Of a stretch of 64,000 nucleotides of DNA, positions 1 through 12,054 are shown piece after piece. Every line of letters begins with the position of its first letter. The stretch's first letter is position 1. A program made the translations under genes and the position numbers. The stretch comes from Poecilobothrus nobilitatus. Its lineage: Eukaryota > Arthropoda > Insecta > Diptera > Dolichopodidae. The notes below the pieces were generated by a model. The model was not told the origin of the DNA. It did no database searches and worked only from the letters and a program-made list of their open reading frames with translations. The stretch is from NCBI GenBank assembly GCA_947095535.1, contig OX352772.1, positions 37,467,445 through 37,531,444 of the forward strand, written 5' to 3'.

Positions 1-1012
1 TATATATACCCTTTTCGTCACAACATAAAATAAGTAAATTATTATTAAACCATGATTCTGTAGATACTCTATCTTGTATTTATCATAAGTAGCTGAGAGA
101 CTTATCTTTTCATTAATATTTTTTCTTTTAATTTAATTAAGTTTTTAAAAATAATACAATGTTGTATTTATAAAAACCTCACATTAAAATTTATTAATTA
201 AATTAAAACAATTCTATGATAATAAACGAAAAAAAAAAAAAACAAAATTATTACTTTGTTGTACCATCCATTATGGGCACACTTCTACAATAATCATCTT
301 TCTCATTAAAAACGGTTAATTTATATTAGTTAATCTTTAAAGTGATGATTAAAATAATAAAAAAAATTAATTAACACATAAGAGAATATAAAAATTTTTC
401 TTTTAATAGAGTGAAAATTTTATAAGGAAATGAAAATTTATTTATTTTTTTTATTTTTTAGTTCAATTTTCTTTTTTCAATTCCTTTTATACTGCAAATT
501 ACTGTTCATTATTTCCTTATTAAGAAACGGTTTTTGGAATGTGTATACAAACGGTTAAAAAAAAACCCTACCGTTAATATTAAAAATAATTGAATAGAAT
601 AATTGTTTTGTTTACATAAATATGATAGATGTCAGCTCAATTATATTGTATATAATGTATAATATAAATTATTTTATATTATATATTCCAATCTATATAC
701 ATATTTTGACATTTAACACGTTCCATTTTAATTTGGAAATAATTCTATATTCAACGTTTTTACAAAAAAATTTTTTTTTTTTGTTTTTAATGATGAAGAA
801 TTTTAATTTTGGATCTAGAGACCAAAACTAATGTATAATATGAGGTATTTTCTGATACACACTTTTCTATACAATATTAAAGATTTAGAAAGATGCATTA
901 TATAAGAGTTCTTTTTTCACCTATTACTTATCTAGTGTATATGTCAAAGGATATAGGGTCTATGGTCGACATTCGATTATTGAAAAATGCATAGACTAAA
1001 TCATCTCTAGAC
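1..1012. other. AT-rich stretch, no gene seen
   Basis: AT-rich sequence with short A and T runs. The one open frame over 60 codons (622-831) is almost all Ile, Tyr, Phe, Leu and Asn, the composition expected from random AT-rich DNA, so it is not called. No repeat family or splice structure was recognised. Confidence 0.6.
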
Positions 1013-1116
1013 TAATGGATGGAACAGGAAGTCTATAGTCAGAAGATAGCAAACACTTTTTGATTAATGAATAGAACAGGAAGTCTATAGTCAGAAGATA
1101 GTCAACACTTTTTCAA
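1013..1116. repeat. 52-bp tandem duplication
   Basis: Two adjacent near-identical units share GAACAGGAAGTCTATAGTCA and the following AGAAGATAG. GAACAGG recurs at 1022 and 1074, giving a period of 52 bp. The copies differ at only a few positions, so the duplication is fairly young. No coding potential is visible. Confidence 0.85.
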
Positions 1117-1499
1117 AATAAGTTGTAAAATGAGGAAATCAAATAGAGAATAAATCAAATTCTAAAAATGAAAATGAATTGAGATTACTATGAGAGCAAT
1201 TTAAAGTGACTTAGGTTGCAAATTTTGAATGTTCGGCAAAATAAGTCTGTGTCATAAATTAAAAATTTTGTTTTCAACTCATAAACTAAAGAAAATTGAC
1301 ATTCTAGAATAATAAAAGAAATTATTTAATAAAGAAAAGAATGAGATTATGACATTAAAAGGAGCAAAACTATTATACTGGTATAAAACTGTTATAAAGG
1401 CAAAATTAATATTAACTATGTTGAGGCAAAATAAAACTAATATTTATATTAGATACAAAACTAAAAATAACGAGGAAGAATACAGTTGCCTTTGTCAAC
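1117..1499. other. AT-rich stretch, no gene seen
   Basis: Ordinary AT-rich sequence leading into the repeat that begins near 1500. An open frame at 1349-1597 runs into that repeat and shows no domain or motif, so it is not called. Confidence 0.5.
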
Positions 1500-2122
1500 T
1501 TTTAGATACCCGTACGATACCCGTACCAAATTTGGGCAGGTGTTCAAGTTACAAGTGTTTAAAAATAAGGATTTTTTTAATTTTTGGCCCCATATAGCTC
1601 CGAAACGGGGGCGATACAAAAATATTTTCTGAAATGACTTATTTTCAAAGGCCGAACTTCTCTCAAAATTTCAAGTTTTTAACTTAAACCGTTTGGAAGA
1701 TAAAAGGAATCAAGAATTTAGCAAAATTTGAGTTTTACATAACTGTAAATGAAAATGTACCTTATACAGCTTGTGTTATAATAATTTAACTATAGAGCTT
1801 TTTCGAACTTTGGGGAGCTGTAGCTCCGTAACGGGTGGGACTACAGAAAAAAGTTGTTAATAATAAATTTAATTTTTTTTATGATATCTATCAGCAGTTA
1901 AAATTGCATGGCTCTATTTAAAAAAAAATTGTGGGGATCTAAAAGTTAGGTGTTCGAGAGCTACCCGACAGACGGACGGATGAACGGACAATGCTTAATC
2001 GACTTAGAATTTAATTCTGAACCGATCTATACTCTTGAAGATATATCTAGGTAGCTTATTTCGAGGTGTTACAAACGGAGGAACAATATTAATATACCCG
2101 ATCCTTATTGTACGGGTATAAA
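1500..2122 (-). repeat. TATACCC-family dispersed repeat, copy A
   Basis: Read on the minus strand, the element starts at 2122 with TTTATACCC. It carries an inner GGGTATA (plus-strand arms 2093-2099 and 2114-2120), so its tip can form a small hairpin. It continues with a block ending in a TCCG-rich run (CGGACGGA on the plus strand near 1973-1980). It then has modules of the type 'CTCCGTAACGGG...TTTCAA' down to about 1500. The first 160 bp align by eye with the plus-strand copy at 59812-60605. The modules at 1500-1900 resemble the CACATTT family elsewhere in the window. No long ORF is present, so it looks non-autonomous. The inner boundary near 1500 is approximate. Repeats of this appearance are common in fly genomes, but I cannot name the family. 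Confidence 0.7.
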
Positions 2123-3344
2123 CAGACATAATGGTTACATTCTAGCCATCCACAGTTAATTCACATTTACAATTCAATTATATATAAAAAGTAATAATTT
2201 ATAAAAATGATCTCTATTAATATTTAATTTTTTTTTGTATTAAATGTTTATGTAATTTTGTCATCAATATTCACTTTAACTTGAAATTTTACAATATTTC
2301 AAATTTGATGGATGGTTGGATGACCGTAAATGATGCCAATATAAAAGTATATGACATTTTGTTGTTTACTAGAAGTTTTCAATGTACAAATGTCAAATAA
2401 TGAAGTATTGATTTAGTAAATTGGCTTTATTTTTTTATTTTTATAATAACATTATATAATAGTTCTAAGTGTATATAATATAGGTATACAATTCTAAGTG
2501 TATATAATACTTACATGTTATATGTATGGTGTAATCATAGAATTTATTGATTTAGTTTGATGAATTTATTTTTCAATTGTAGGAAAGACAATTTATTAAA
2601 GAAATCTTCATTTTTTATTCTTTTATAATATGTTGAAATAAAATTTTGTAATAAATAAATATAGTTCAAAATTGTATAATAAGTACAATGTCTCACTAAG
2701 AATTCGATCAAACATTAAATATAGTAAAGTAGGGACATTAAACAAAGTTTTTTATGTTTGGTTATTTTCGATTATGGGTAAAAATTTAGCGATTTACTTC
2801 AGAAAAAAACGAGGAAATATCAGGTGTTAGACTTTAGTTTACTTGAAATAGCTCCATATTTTCTGTGATACGTTTACAAACGTTGAGGAAAAAATATAGC
2901 AAATAGATTATAGGAAAGTTTTTTTCTATCTCTATTCTTTTCTAAACGCTTTTTAATGGTCATTAATTTATTTAATAATTTCTTGTAGAAGATAATAGAT
3001 GGCGCAGAAATGAAAAAAATAGTTTTTCATAGTCTTGTACAATAGTAATCAATGCCTGAATAAAACTAATGATTTCTGAAGATGAATCTTAATCAAATAT
3101 GAATATGAAATGACTATTAAGTGGATGCCCTATCTTCATAAGAGTGAATAGGAAAAAACAAATTTATTTAATAACAATTATTTAACATCTTCAAAACATA
3201 ATATGTTAAATGTATGCAGTTAACGTTTATTATACTATGCTTAAATCAAGAGACGTTAGCATTTTTTTAAACAATTAAGTGACGCTTACAAGTTTTTGAA
3301 AAAGACAGGATACCTAAATATTATCCTAAATAGGATACCTAATA
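2123..3344. other. AT-rich stretch, no gene seen
   Basis: No gene or named repeat was recognised. A small local duplication of TCTAAGTGTATATAATA occurs at about 2464 and 2494 (roughly 30 bp apart). The rest is AT-rich sequence without coding signal. Confidence 0.5.
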
Positions 3345-3807
3345 CAGTGCCGCACTAGGACCGGATTAAGACTCATAGATACCTTAAACACTTCAAAAAA
3401 AATTTACAAAATTTTACATTAGACATCGTGAACGCATTCTTGAAGTATATAAAATTATTCAACTAATCATTAAAATATCGTCTAAATACAAAAACATAAC
3501 CAAATTTTTCGAAAATTTGCATACACTTATTTTTATTTATATGAATACAGGTATTTTCATAAACAACCATGCAAATAGCATAGTCTAAAAATTCCTCGTA
3601 TCTTGAGAATCAGCAGTCAGAGTTCAAGGGTAAAAGAATAGTTATAATCTAAAGCTAGTATACGATTGAACAATTTTAGTAAAATTTATTTGTATTTTAC
3701 CATAAAAAAAAGTTTCTCTATTCGTCATTGCAAAATTCATGTGGTGACCCAATTATTGTGATGCCCTAAACAAGTGCTTAGTTTGCTTATAGGCTAATTC
3801 AGCACTG
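3345..3807. mobile_element. Possible short TIR DNA element
   Basis: The left edge reads CAGTGCCGCACTAGGACC followed by GGATTAAGACTCATAG. The right edge, reverse-complemented, reads CAGTGCTGAATTAGCCTATAAG. The arms share CAGTGC and an imperfect GGATTAAG-like block, and this GC-richer edge sequence stands out in AT-rich DNA. GGCCGGATTAAG-like ends are frequent in arthropod non-autonomous DNA elements (recalled, not checked). No clear target-site duplication was found. The interior has no ORF. Start and end are inferred. Confidence 0.35.
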
Positions 3808-3984
3808 TGGCGCACTCACACATTTGCACACATTTTAACTATCAATGATTAAATCACAAAAAATATAATTTTATCAAGTTCAAAACTTGAAATATTTTGA
3901 TAAGTAGTCGGCGTTTGAATAATTATTCCTCGATGTGATAGCACTGCATAATTAAGAAAAACTGGTAAGAGATGTAATAATATA

Positions 3985-4450
3985 ATATTGAAGTTTTAAT
4001 ATTTGCCACTTACTTTAAAAAAATTTGAAGAGGCTACGAGCTTTAATGTCTCTAAAAATAGTAAATTTTCAATTTTTGATCCCTATTATTATATTAAATT
4101 AGGGGAAATACAAAAATTTCCCCTGAGCATATTTATAAATCTTCGTTGTGCTCTAAGTATTTCAAAGTTCTGATTAAAACGGTTCCGATATACGAAAGAA
4201 ACCAAATTATGAAAATTGACCTTTCCCAATCTTGATGGTTAATGAGGATGTACCTCCCCCCATCCCATGATGAGTGGAGATACATTGAAAAGTTTTTCCA
4301 CCAAATTAACGTTTTTTAAAAGATTCACCCACGGTTAAAATGCTACTGCTTCATTTTAAATGGTGTAAAAGTTTTGTAAATAGACTAACGAACAGACACA
4401 CATACATCTTTGGACAGAATGAAATGAATGAGCACATTTTGTTCAAAATT
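3985..4450 (-). repeat. CACATTT-family repeat, diverged copy
   Basis: Read on the minus strand this follows the family order: an AATGTGCTC-like tip at about 4430-4440, a degenerate form of the primer-like block (ACAGACACACAT), the block equivalent to ACAAAACTTTTACACC, then modules ending at AGCTCGTAGCC near 4035. Divergence is much higher than in the 62.9 kb copy, so this is an old insertion. Open frames on both strands here (4340-4558 and 4351-4548) are by-products of the repeat. Confidence 0.45.
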
Positions 4451-4867
4451 CGTTTTAGAACAAAAACATATACTAAAATTATGAAAAATGAACCAAAGTT
4501 GTTTAATAATCGTACTGTAACTTTCTGTAATTGTACTGCAATTTTCAATGAAAATTGATTTTTTTGTAAGAATTCTCGGATTTATTTCGCTTGTAATTGT
4601 TTTTTTTTAATTCAAAATTATTATTAAGAAATTAACGATGAACATCTTTAAAGACACATATTTCCTATTAGTTTAATAATAAATATTTTAACTAACACTT
4701 AAAAAAAAAAAAAAAATTACAGGAATTTGTAATTTATTTCTAATATTTTTTAATACGTTATAAATTAAATAATTTCAGTTTAAATAAAATAGGCAGAATA
4801 AAAACCAAAGGCTTTAAAAAAGCACATCTACCAAAAGACAAACATTTTTTTTTTATTTGATTTCAGT
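4451..4867. other. AT-rich stretch, no gene seen
   Basis: AT-rich sequence with a run of A near 4701-4716. Nothing was recognised before the transposase remnant starts. Confidence 0.5.
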
Positions 4868-5400
4868 AAGCAACGAAAAATTATCGTGAGAAGACTCACG
4901 CCGCAACAACGTTTTCAAATTGTTGAAATTTATTATCAAAATCAGTGTTCTATTCGCCAAACTTATAAAGCACTTCGTGAAATTTATGGTTTACATAATC
5001 GTCCATCAGAGCAGATTATTCGTCGAACTCTCGATAGATTTTAGACAACATTTTCTCTACTCGATGAAACAACAACAATAAGACAAAGAACTGTACGTAC
5101 AGGAAAAAATATCGGTGCTGTAAGAGCTAGTGTTGATGAAGATTCAAATTTGTCTATTCGTCTCCGTTCACAAGAAGTTCGACTGTACGCAACCGCCACA
5201 TGGAAAATTTTGCGTAAAGATTTTGGTCTACACCCATACAAGATTCAACTAGTTTAAGAACTAAAGGCACTTGACCATAATAAGCGTCGTTTGTTTGCTG
5301 ATTGGGCCCTGGAACAGTTTGAAGTTGATTCACTTTTTTATCGAAAAATTGTGTCTAATGATGAAACTCATTTTGGTTGATCGGCTACGTAAACAAACAA
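4868..5400 (+). pseudogene. Broken DUF4817-type transposase, N-terminal half
   Basis: One reading frame from 4868 translates to a recognisable DUF4817 (Tc1/mariner-like) transposase. It opens with RLTPQQRFQIVEIYYQNQ and then NRPSEQIIRRTLDRF, the DNA-binding helix-turn-helix region. It continues through TWKILRKDFGLHPYKIQL and KRRLFADWALEQF to DETHF, whose Asp corresponds to the first acidic catalytic residue. Breaks are visible: a TAG at 5042-5044, a TAA at 5255-5257, and the loss of one base just before 5378, after which the expected GYVNKQN continues in another frame. The protein stops there; the second and third catalytic acidic residues and the C-terminus are missing. Terminal inverted repeats were not identified. 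This is a dead 5' fragment of a DNA transposon. Family identification is confident; the exact ends are not. Confidence 0.88.
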
Positions 5401-5767
5401 AATTCAAATAAAAGAAAAATTTGACTTCGATCTTAATTTAAATGTGTTTTATTTCAATTTAAAGTTCTATCATTCTAAAAAAATATCCCTTATGAGTTGA
5501 GTTGGACTGAAATTTTAAATTTTTGCTTAGAATTTTTTTATAAAAAGAAAAAGTATAGAAAATAAAGATACATTTATTTTAGTTTTAAGAAAATCATTTA
5601 TAAATAACAAAAACTTTATGCAGCTATTAAAATATAATACATAATATCTAATAAGGTGTAAACAGATTACAAAAATAGTGTCTAAATATAGTGAAATGTC
5701 AATTTTTCACACCCTATAACAGCTCTTAAACAGAGGAAAGTACACAAACATTGATGAGATACAATTT
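5401..5767. other. AT-rich spacer, no gene seen
   Basis: Sequence between the transposase remnant and the LINE remnant. No coding similarity was recognised. It may include decayed 5' LINE sequence. Confidence 0.4.
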
Positions 5768-6750
5768 GGAAAGCCCTAAAGATCATCCAAAAGGCATCCC
5801 ATAAAAAATTATTAACATAATCAGGGCTATATATAGGAATGCGGAAACTCAAGTTCTACACAAAGGAAAACTGAGTACGCCCTTCAATATTAATAATGGA
5901 GTTAGACAAGGATGCCCATTCTCCCCTATCCTGTTCAATATTGTAATTGACGAAGTTATGAAGAAAACAATTAATGGACATGGTATTATCTGGAATATTA
6001 TAAATAAACTAGAAGATTTAGAATATGCGGACGATATATGTCTCATAACTCATACCTATAACGACATGAAAGAAAGATTAAAAAGATAAAATAAAAATGC
6101 AAACGAAGTGGGTCTGCAAATAAATATTAACAAAACAACGATTATGAGATGCAATATAAGAAACCAAAGGGGCCTAGAAATAGATAATACATCAATGGAG
6201 GAACCATGAAGGATATAGATAATAGACTAGGCAAAGCAAGAGCAGTATTTAGTAGATTGAGAAATATCTGGAAATCCTCTCAGATCGCAAGGAAAACAAA
6301 ACTGAGGATTTCAACACCTGTGTCAAATCAGGGTTATACGGAAGTGAAATCTGGCTAACCACCGGTAGGCTTACTGACTTACTGAAATTACAGGTCTTCA
6401 TAAACAAATACCGCCGAATAATCTGCCAGATATTCTGGCCAAACAGAATTTCTAACAGCCAACTCCGAGTATGTGCGGGGAAGATCCTATTGAAATCCAA
6501 ATGTGAAGGAAAAAATACAGATGGATCGGGCACATAATCAGGCGACCAGAAAACATGATAGCCAGAGAAACCCTGGATTGGCAACCACAAGGAAGAAGAA
6601 ATATAGGCAGAGCCAGAAACAGTTGGAAAAAACAATATTGAAAGAGATAGGCAATATTAACAAATCATGGTCACAAGTTAAATCAATAGCACAAAATAGG
6701 ATTGGATGGTAAGACTTAGTGGATGCCCTATGCTTCCTGGGAAGTTGTAA
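5768..6750 (+). pseudogene. Broken LINE (non-LTR) reverse transcriptase, C-terminal part
   Basis: Pieced across frames, this encodes the finger/palm and C-terminus of a non-LTR retrotransposon ORF2. Visible motifs are GIP-x-KIINIIRA, VRQGCPFSPILFN, then YADD at 6024-6035 (the polymerase catalytic Asp pair). Downstream are GLQININKT, RLGKARAVFSRLRNIW, YGSEIW, YRWIGHIIRRPENMIA and the tail VDALCFL near 6720-6738. Breaks include a TAA at 5802, a TAA at 6087, and a deletion with frame change near 6200 that removes the usual 'YLG' segment. Further frameshifts lie near 6300, after 6470 and in an A-run near 6627, and there is a TAA near 6711. The apurinic endonuclease and ORF1 regions are absent, as is usual for 5'-truncated LINEs. 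The clade cannot be settled from this fragment. It is inactive. Confidence 0.9.
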
Positions 6751-6844
6751 GAAAAAAAAAATTAAAAGTGTGCCGAAGTTATGATCCATAACGGCAAATG
6801 TAAATAATGCCTTTAAAAAAATTGTATGATTTTGGTAAAAAAAA

Positions 6845-7120
6845 AGAAAAATCTGTATGGCATTTTTAGATTGAAAAAATGTTCAGAAGAACATGAGATA
6901 CATATATTTAAAAATACGTTTTTTCAAGTTGAGGGACTGTAGTTTTGCAACGGGTGGGGTTGCATAAAACAGTTCTACACTATTAACGTTTTGAAGAGTC
7001 ATACCTATCTATAGTTAAAATTTCTATCTTAAACGATGTAGAAAATTAGTTAATCGAATGACGTTTGCATGGACAGACAAAGTGAATTTTTTTTTTTGAA
7101 AAATATGCTCTAATTCTATA
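6845..7120 (-). repeat. CACATTT-family repeat, 5'-end fragment
   Basis: On the minus strand this begins near 7115 with GAGCATATTTTTC, a decayed form of the family tip AGCACATTTCC. It passes through a block equivalent to TTTAACTATAGATAGGTATGAC and the GTTGCAAAACTACAGTCC module, and fades out near 6845. Only the 5' third of the family is represented. Confidence 0.55.
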
Positions 7121-10100
7121 AACGATCACTAAAGTTTTTATTATTATAAGAAGAGTTGGAACAGTTTTTTTTTTGTTTTAAATACCTATAAAATAATAGG
7201 TATAGGTATATTGAACTATTAAAAACAAATTTAAAATTCAACATTTTTTTATCCTTATTCTTCTTCTGTACATTCTTATGTACATTTTCAGTGGGTTTCA
7301 ATCCTGTATTTCTTCCTGTGATCATATTATCACTTTAGGTCATAATTTATATTGTTTTTTTTTGTTTTGAATATTTTTTGCGTTCTTTAAGTTACGTTAT
7401 GATTTAATTACACATTAATAAATTATAATAAAAAAAAAGAAAAAAAAAGTTAAATTGAACACTAAAGAAAAATTAAAATAAAAAAAAAAATTTTTTTTTA
7501 AAAGATAGCTTCTTGTTTTACACATTTTATTTGCTCATTCACTTAATCACAATCACCATCACTATCACCTGATGGATAAATTTTTTTTTTTTTTTTTTTA
7601 TAAAGGTGAATTGAAAAATTATCAGTTTGTGAAATTGTATATGAATTTAAATTGTCGCAATTTGTTATTATAAACAATAACTGGCATTTCTCGATTTAAA
7701 GTGTTTTAATGTAGAATTTAATTATAAGGCACGAACTAAAATAAAATAGCGCAGGTTGTATTAATTTTAAAAATTATTATTATTTTTTGTTGTTTTTTTT
7801 TTTATTAAATTATAATATTTATTTTAGAATAAATTTAAATAAATAAAACAAAGTTAACAAAGTTTTATTATGATTTTTTCTGAATTCAGTTTTTAAAGCT
7901 ATACAACGAAATCTATTAGAATATTAAAACACCGTTAGTTATCGACTTTAACAAAATCGAATCTTGAATTATATAGTAATGGCTTTGGATATTGTATATG
8001 CCACTATAACAGGTATATGCCACTGTTTTTTGTAGGGCTTGTACCCAATTTAGGAATTTTTCCCTATTCAGCACTCTCAAGAGATTTACAGCATTCCCAA
8101 AGTCGTTTCATGTTGGACTGAGTTCTAGTTTTTTGTGTTAATTATTTTCATTAAACCATCGATTATTCGACTGTAACAAATAAATTTTTTTGGCGCGTTA
8201 GGAAAAAAATAGTTTACGTAAGTTAACTGAAATTAGTAATTTTGAAGTTGCAAAATGATTAGATTAGATTTATTAAAGAGGTATAAATGACACTGCCACT
8301 TTTTGATATAGATCTATTGTGCTTCCCCTGTTACTACGTGTTGTGGATTCTGTTTCCACTTATATAATATTTAATATAATATTTCTGTCCCTACTGTCTC
8401 TAAGAAAGTAAAGATTTGTATAGGATTTATTGCTTCATTGCAAAATGATAATCTTCAAAAATGGAAGACTAAAGGACGATAAATATTTTAATTTTCTAAT
8501 AGCTCTCAAGATTCGGTTCTGTAGGAGAAGATATTTCATGTAGATTCTTGTTCGTTTCATGTTTGCTCACTATTTTTTGAGTTAAATAAAAATTTCAATA
8601 TTTATTTATATATATATATTATATATATATTATAATATAAATAATATTAATATAAATAATGTTATATTAAATTTCAATATATATTTATTTAAATTATTTG
8701 ATTGTAAGTTTTAAAGCTGTAATTATTACGTTATCTCTGAATGAAATTCAATCCTTTCTTTATGTCTTTTTTTTTCTGGTCTTTCTTCGTCCTTTAACTA
8801 ACAGGTGGGGCCCTTTAACTAAAAATCTTTTTATTTTGTTACGACACAGTTTTTATTTTTTGGTATAGACATAACATGTTTTGAATTAGACGCTATCTTC
8901 ACACTACCTTGTAAATTCCATTTAATTTAATAGTTTGGATTTTTAAAAAGGTCTCTGATTTCTTGTCATTTTTGTTTTCCGAGATGACAAGGGATCGAAA
9001 TTCAGTTTTGCTTTTAGAGATGACAAGGGATCAGCAGACACATCAACATCAGACGATCAAATTAGATTTTATTTTAGTATTTACTAAAGTTTTTTCTTGT
9101 CTAATCTCTGTGTATCTAAGATTCACCTTTCATTAAAAGGTATTCGGAAAATATGCCCTTTAAAACAACCTGCAATTGAAGCAGTTAAATTTAATTTGAT
9201 ATAATATTTAGTTTTATATAGATTCCAATTTAATAATTTTTTATAATACAGCATTTTTATTAAACAGGTTGTTAGTAGACCAATAAATTTAAAAACAAAA
9301 AAAAAAAAAATGCAAATTGAATGTTTATAAACATTACTCATAAATTATATTGTTGCCATAATGATACAATGTTGCTATGATTAAAATGTAAGAAAGATGA
9401 ATTTCATTTGGATAAAGCGTTGATTTGGTGTTGCAAGTTTACCCAATTATGGGAAAATTTATTTTGATATTACTTTTTAATATTTTTTTAAAGACAAAAA
9501 AAAAATAAAACAAAAGGTACAAAGAAGAATCTAAAAAAAAAAAAATAAAATAAAAATACTTAGGCTTTGTTATTTCAACAAAATTGGAAATAAAAAAAGA
9601 ACCAGAAGTTAATCATAAATTATTCGTGAATTATTTCTTTTTTTTTTTTTTTGTATTTTTTTTTATTTTGAAGTCTCAAAAGAATTGAAATATTGTGCAA
9701 AAAAAAAAAAAACTAAAATAAAATTGATTTTTTTTTTTTTTACGAGTCAACAAAGAAATACAAAAATTCTTTAAAGATGCTGCCGGGGATTTAAGGAAAT
9801 CTTTTTTAACTTAGATACCCCTTCAAATCAGAATTGTTTAAAGTTTTTTTTCTTACTTTTGTTATTGTTATTGAATCAAAGACAAAGACAAAGACAAAAC
9901 CAAAAACCAAAATCTTGTGCTATTCTTCATAATTGTTAACTTTTTTTATTTATGCTGCCTTTTTTTTCAGACAATCTGGCTGTCTGATTTTTCAAGTCGG
10001 TTATATGAACTGCTTTTTTAAAAATCATTTAATAATAAGTTAAATTTATAATATAGAACAAGTTTAATAGGTTAAAGTTTAGTTAGTATAAATTCATTTT

Positions 10101-10237
10101 GCTAAGTTTAATAAACTCCGATTTAAATTAGTTTGTAGTGTATTATTAAAGCTGATAATTAAAGTTATAATATTAGAAGTTTGAACTTGAGGTTTAATAA
10201 ACTGAATAAAATAATTAAATTTTATAATTGTTTTAAA
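7121..10237. other. AT-rich stretch with minor repeats, no gene seen
   Basis: About 3 kb without a supportable gene. It contains long A and T runs (for example near 7579-7599 and 9639-9656) and an AT palindromic patch near 8606-8650. A 16-bp direct repeat GAGATGACAAGGGATC lies at 8981-8996 and 9017-9032, and an (AAAGAC) run at 9879-9899. A faint resemblance to the CACATTT 3' end at 9141-9180 is too weak to call. Confidence 0.5.
9879..9899. repeat. (AAAGAC)n microsatellite
   Basis: Three consecutive AAAGAC-type units inside AT-rich DNA. No associated feature. Confidence 0.8.
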
Positions 10238-11180
10238 TTTTTAGCACATTTTCAAAAATATTTTGAAGAAATGTGCCTATTACTTTCACTCTGTCCGTCC
10301 GTCCATCTGTTTGCAAAACTTCTACACCGTTAAAGATAGAGAAAAAAACAATTTAACCATGCATAGGTCTCATACAAAAAATAATGTTGTAGAACAATTT
10401 TTTCATGTAGCCTCCTACATTACGCAGTTACAGCACCTCAAACTTTGAATAAGTTCTATTTTTAAATGCGTATATCTCATGTTCTGTTCAATATTTTTTC
10501 AATCTGAAAATGCTATTCGACAGGAATTTTTTTTACCTTTCTAAATGAAATTATGTATATTTTTTTTAAAATTTAGTATTTAAATTTACCGTTAAATGAA
10601 ACCTAATTTTGCCTAATTTTTCTACCTTCATAACTCCGGCACGCGTTTATCGAAACTATGCAATATTTTGTAATCTACTATTTAAATTTACCGTTATGGT
10701 AAAACCAAATTTTGCATGATATTTCTTTTTTCATAACTCCGGCAGACTTTTAGATAGGAACTTAAAATTTTGAGACAAGAAATAAGTTCTACAATTAGTA
10801 TAAGTTCTACCAGAAATTGTTTTTGTATCGACCTTTGTTTAAGAGCTTTAGAAGCTATTAGATATTGAAAATTTGCTATTTTTAGACACTTGTAATTTAT
10901 TCACCTGTACAAATTTTTCTTCGGCAAGACATAAAAATTAATCTTCAGAATATAAATTTTTACGCGTGATAACGATTTTTCTTAGTTATAAAGGGTTTCG
11001 GACTTACAGCCGTACAAAATTACAAAAAAGTCCTATTTTCACATATTTTGTTATTATATGAAATTTTAAAATTTTGGTGCAAGCCACATTTCTAAACAGT
11101 TTATTATCTTTTGTTTGTATTGTATTATCTTTTGGAAATATGCGCTTTAAAAAACAGTTGTTTTACATTCTGCCTTGTTT
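10238..11180 (+). repeat. CACATTT-family repeat, near full-length copy
   Basis: The left end is TTTTAGCACATTTTC, followed by a partner ATGTGC (tip hairpin) and CACTCTGTCCGTCCGTCC. The block CTTCTACACCGTTAAAGATAG and the CATAACTCCGGCA modules follow (10630 and 10731). The right end is TTTTGGAAATATGCGC then ACATTCTGCCTTGTT near 11176. Two CATAACTCCGGCA modules only about 100 bp apart suggest an internally shortened form of the 477-bp module seen at 23.4-24.6 kb. The open frame at 10263-10448 is incidental. No transposase ORF is present. Confidence 0.8.
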
Positions 11181-11862
11181 TTCTGTCATTATTTGCTTAA
11201 ATTAAACTGTCATTAAATGGTTGCTGTATTGTATCGTAACATATTGTTACTTTTACCTATAATTACTTAGTGCTCTCTAGGTGCTTATTAATTGAATGCG
11301 ATTTTCTTCAAAAAAAGATGATTGAATAGGATTTTCTTCAATTTTAAAAGTAAGAAAACTAAAAAGTTAAGTAGAGTTATTGACTAGGGAAGTCTAACTG
11401 TTGAGCTGACCGAAACGGTTTTTAAATAAGATGCTGACTGGATAAAAAGAAATAAAGTTATTAGTGAAGAAAATTTAACCTTTCTGTAAATAAATGTCAA
11501 ATAGAAAGGTTTCTAAACCGTTTACAAAACGAAAAATTGAACTTCACCTAAAAGCATATCATTTTAAAGATTTTTAAGAGATATTTTTTATTATTCATTT
11601 AATATAGAGGAGAAATAATAATATCAGACTACTAAGTATGCTAACTGAATTAGTGATATTAAATTTTTTCAAAATTTCAGTTTTTGTACTCTTTAATATT
11701 TAATTAGTAATAAATTAAATAAACGTGATAATAAGATAGTAGACACATCAGAAAGGTTTGAAGAATTAAGAATCTGAAGAATCTGATTGTTCCATCAGAA
11801 TAAAATCGGGGAATTGTTAATTTTAATAATACTTTAAAAATAACAAATAAAACACGTAAGGT
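11181..11862. other. AT-rich stretch, no gene seen
   Basis: No recognised repeat or coding region. The minus-strand open frames at 11704-11937 and 11823-12017 run out of or through the SINE that follows and are not genes. Confidence 0.5.
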
Positions 11863-12054
11863 GTCCTCGGTAGCATAGTGGGTAAGAGCGTATAAAATAT
11901 GCTGTAAACAGCGAGGGAGTGTGGATTTGAATTCCAATCACTTTGTAAGAATAATTCCCCCTTACGACATTTACAGCCACATCTATAAAGGAAATGCTGT
12001 GTAATTTCCCTTGTCACATTTTCGTGGCAGGAGAATAAACTAAAAAAAAAAAAA
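11863..12054 (+). mobile_element. tRNA-like SINE, copy 1
   Basis: A copy of a short interspersed element with a tRNA-like head. An A-box-like TAGCATAGTGGGTAAGAG follows CCTCGG at the 5' end, and a B-box-like GATTTGAATTCC (degraded from GGTTCGAATCC) lies near 11923. The body carries the CTTACGAC and TTTCC...TGTCACATT segments seen in the other copies, and the element ends in an A-tail at 12042-12054. The B box has two changes from the other copies, so its Pol III promoter is probably weak or dead. Length is close to the 26.06 kb copy. Confidence 0.85.

Noticed and set aside
6249..6635. 128-codon minus-strand open frame
   Set aside because: Antisense shadow of the plus-strand LINE reverse transcriptase relic.
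9141..9180. Extra CACATTT-family 3' end
   Set aside because: Similarity is limited to a GGAAAATATGCCCTTTAAAA segment without other family blocks.
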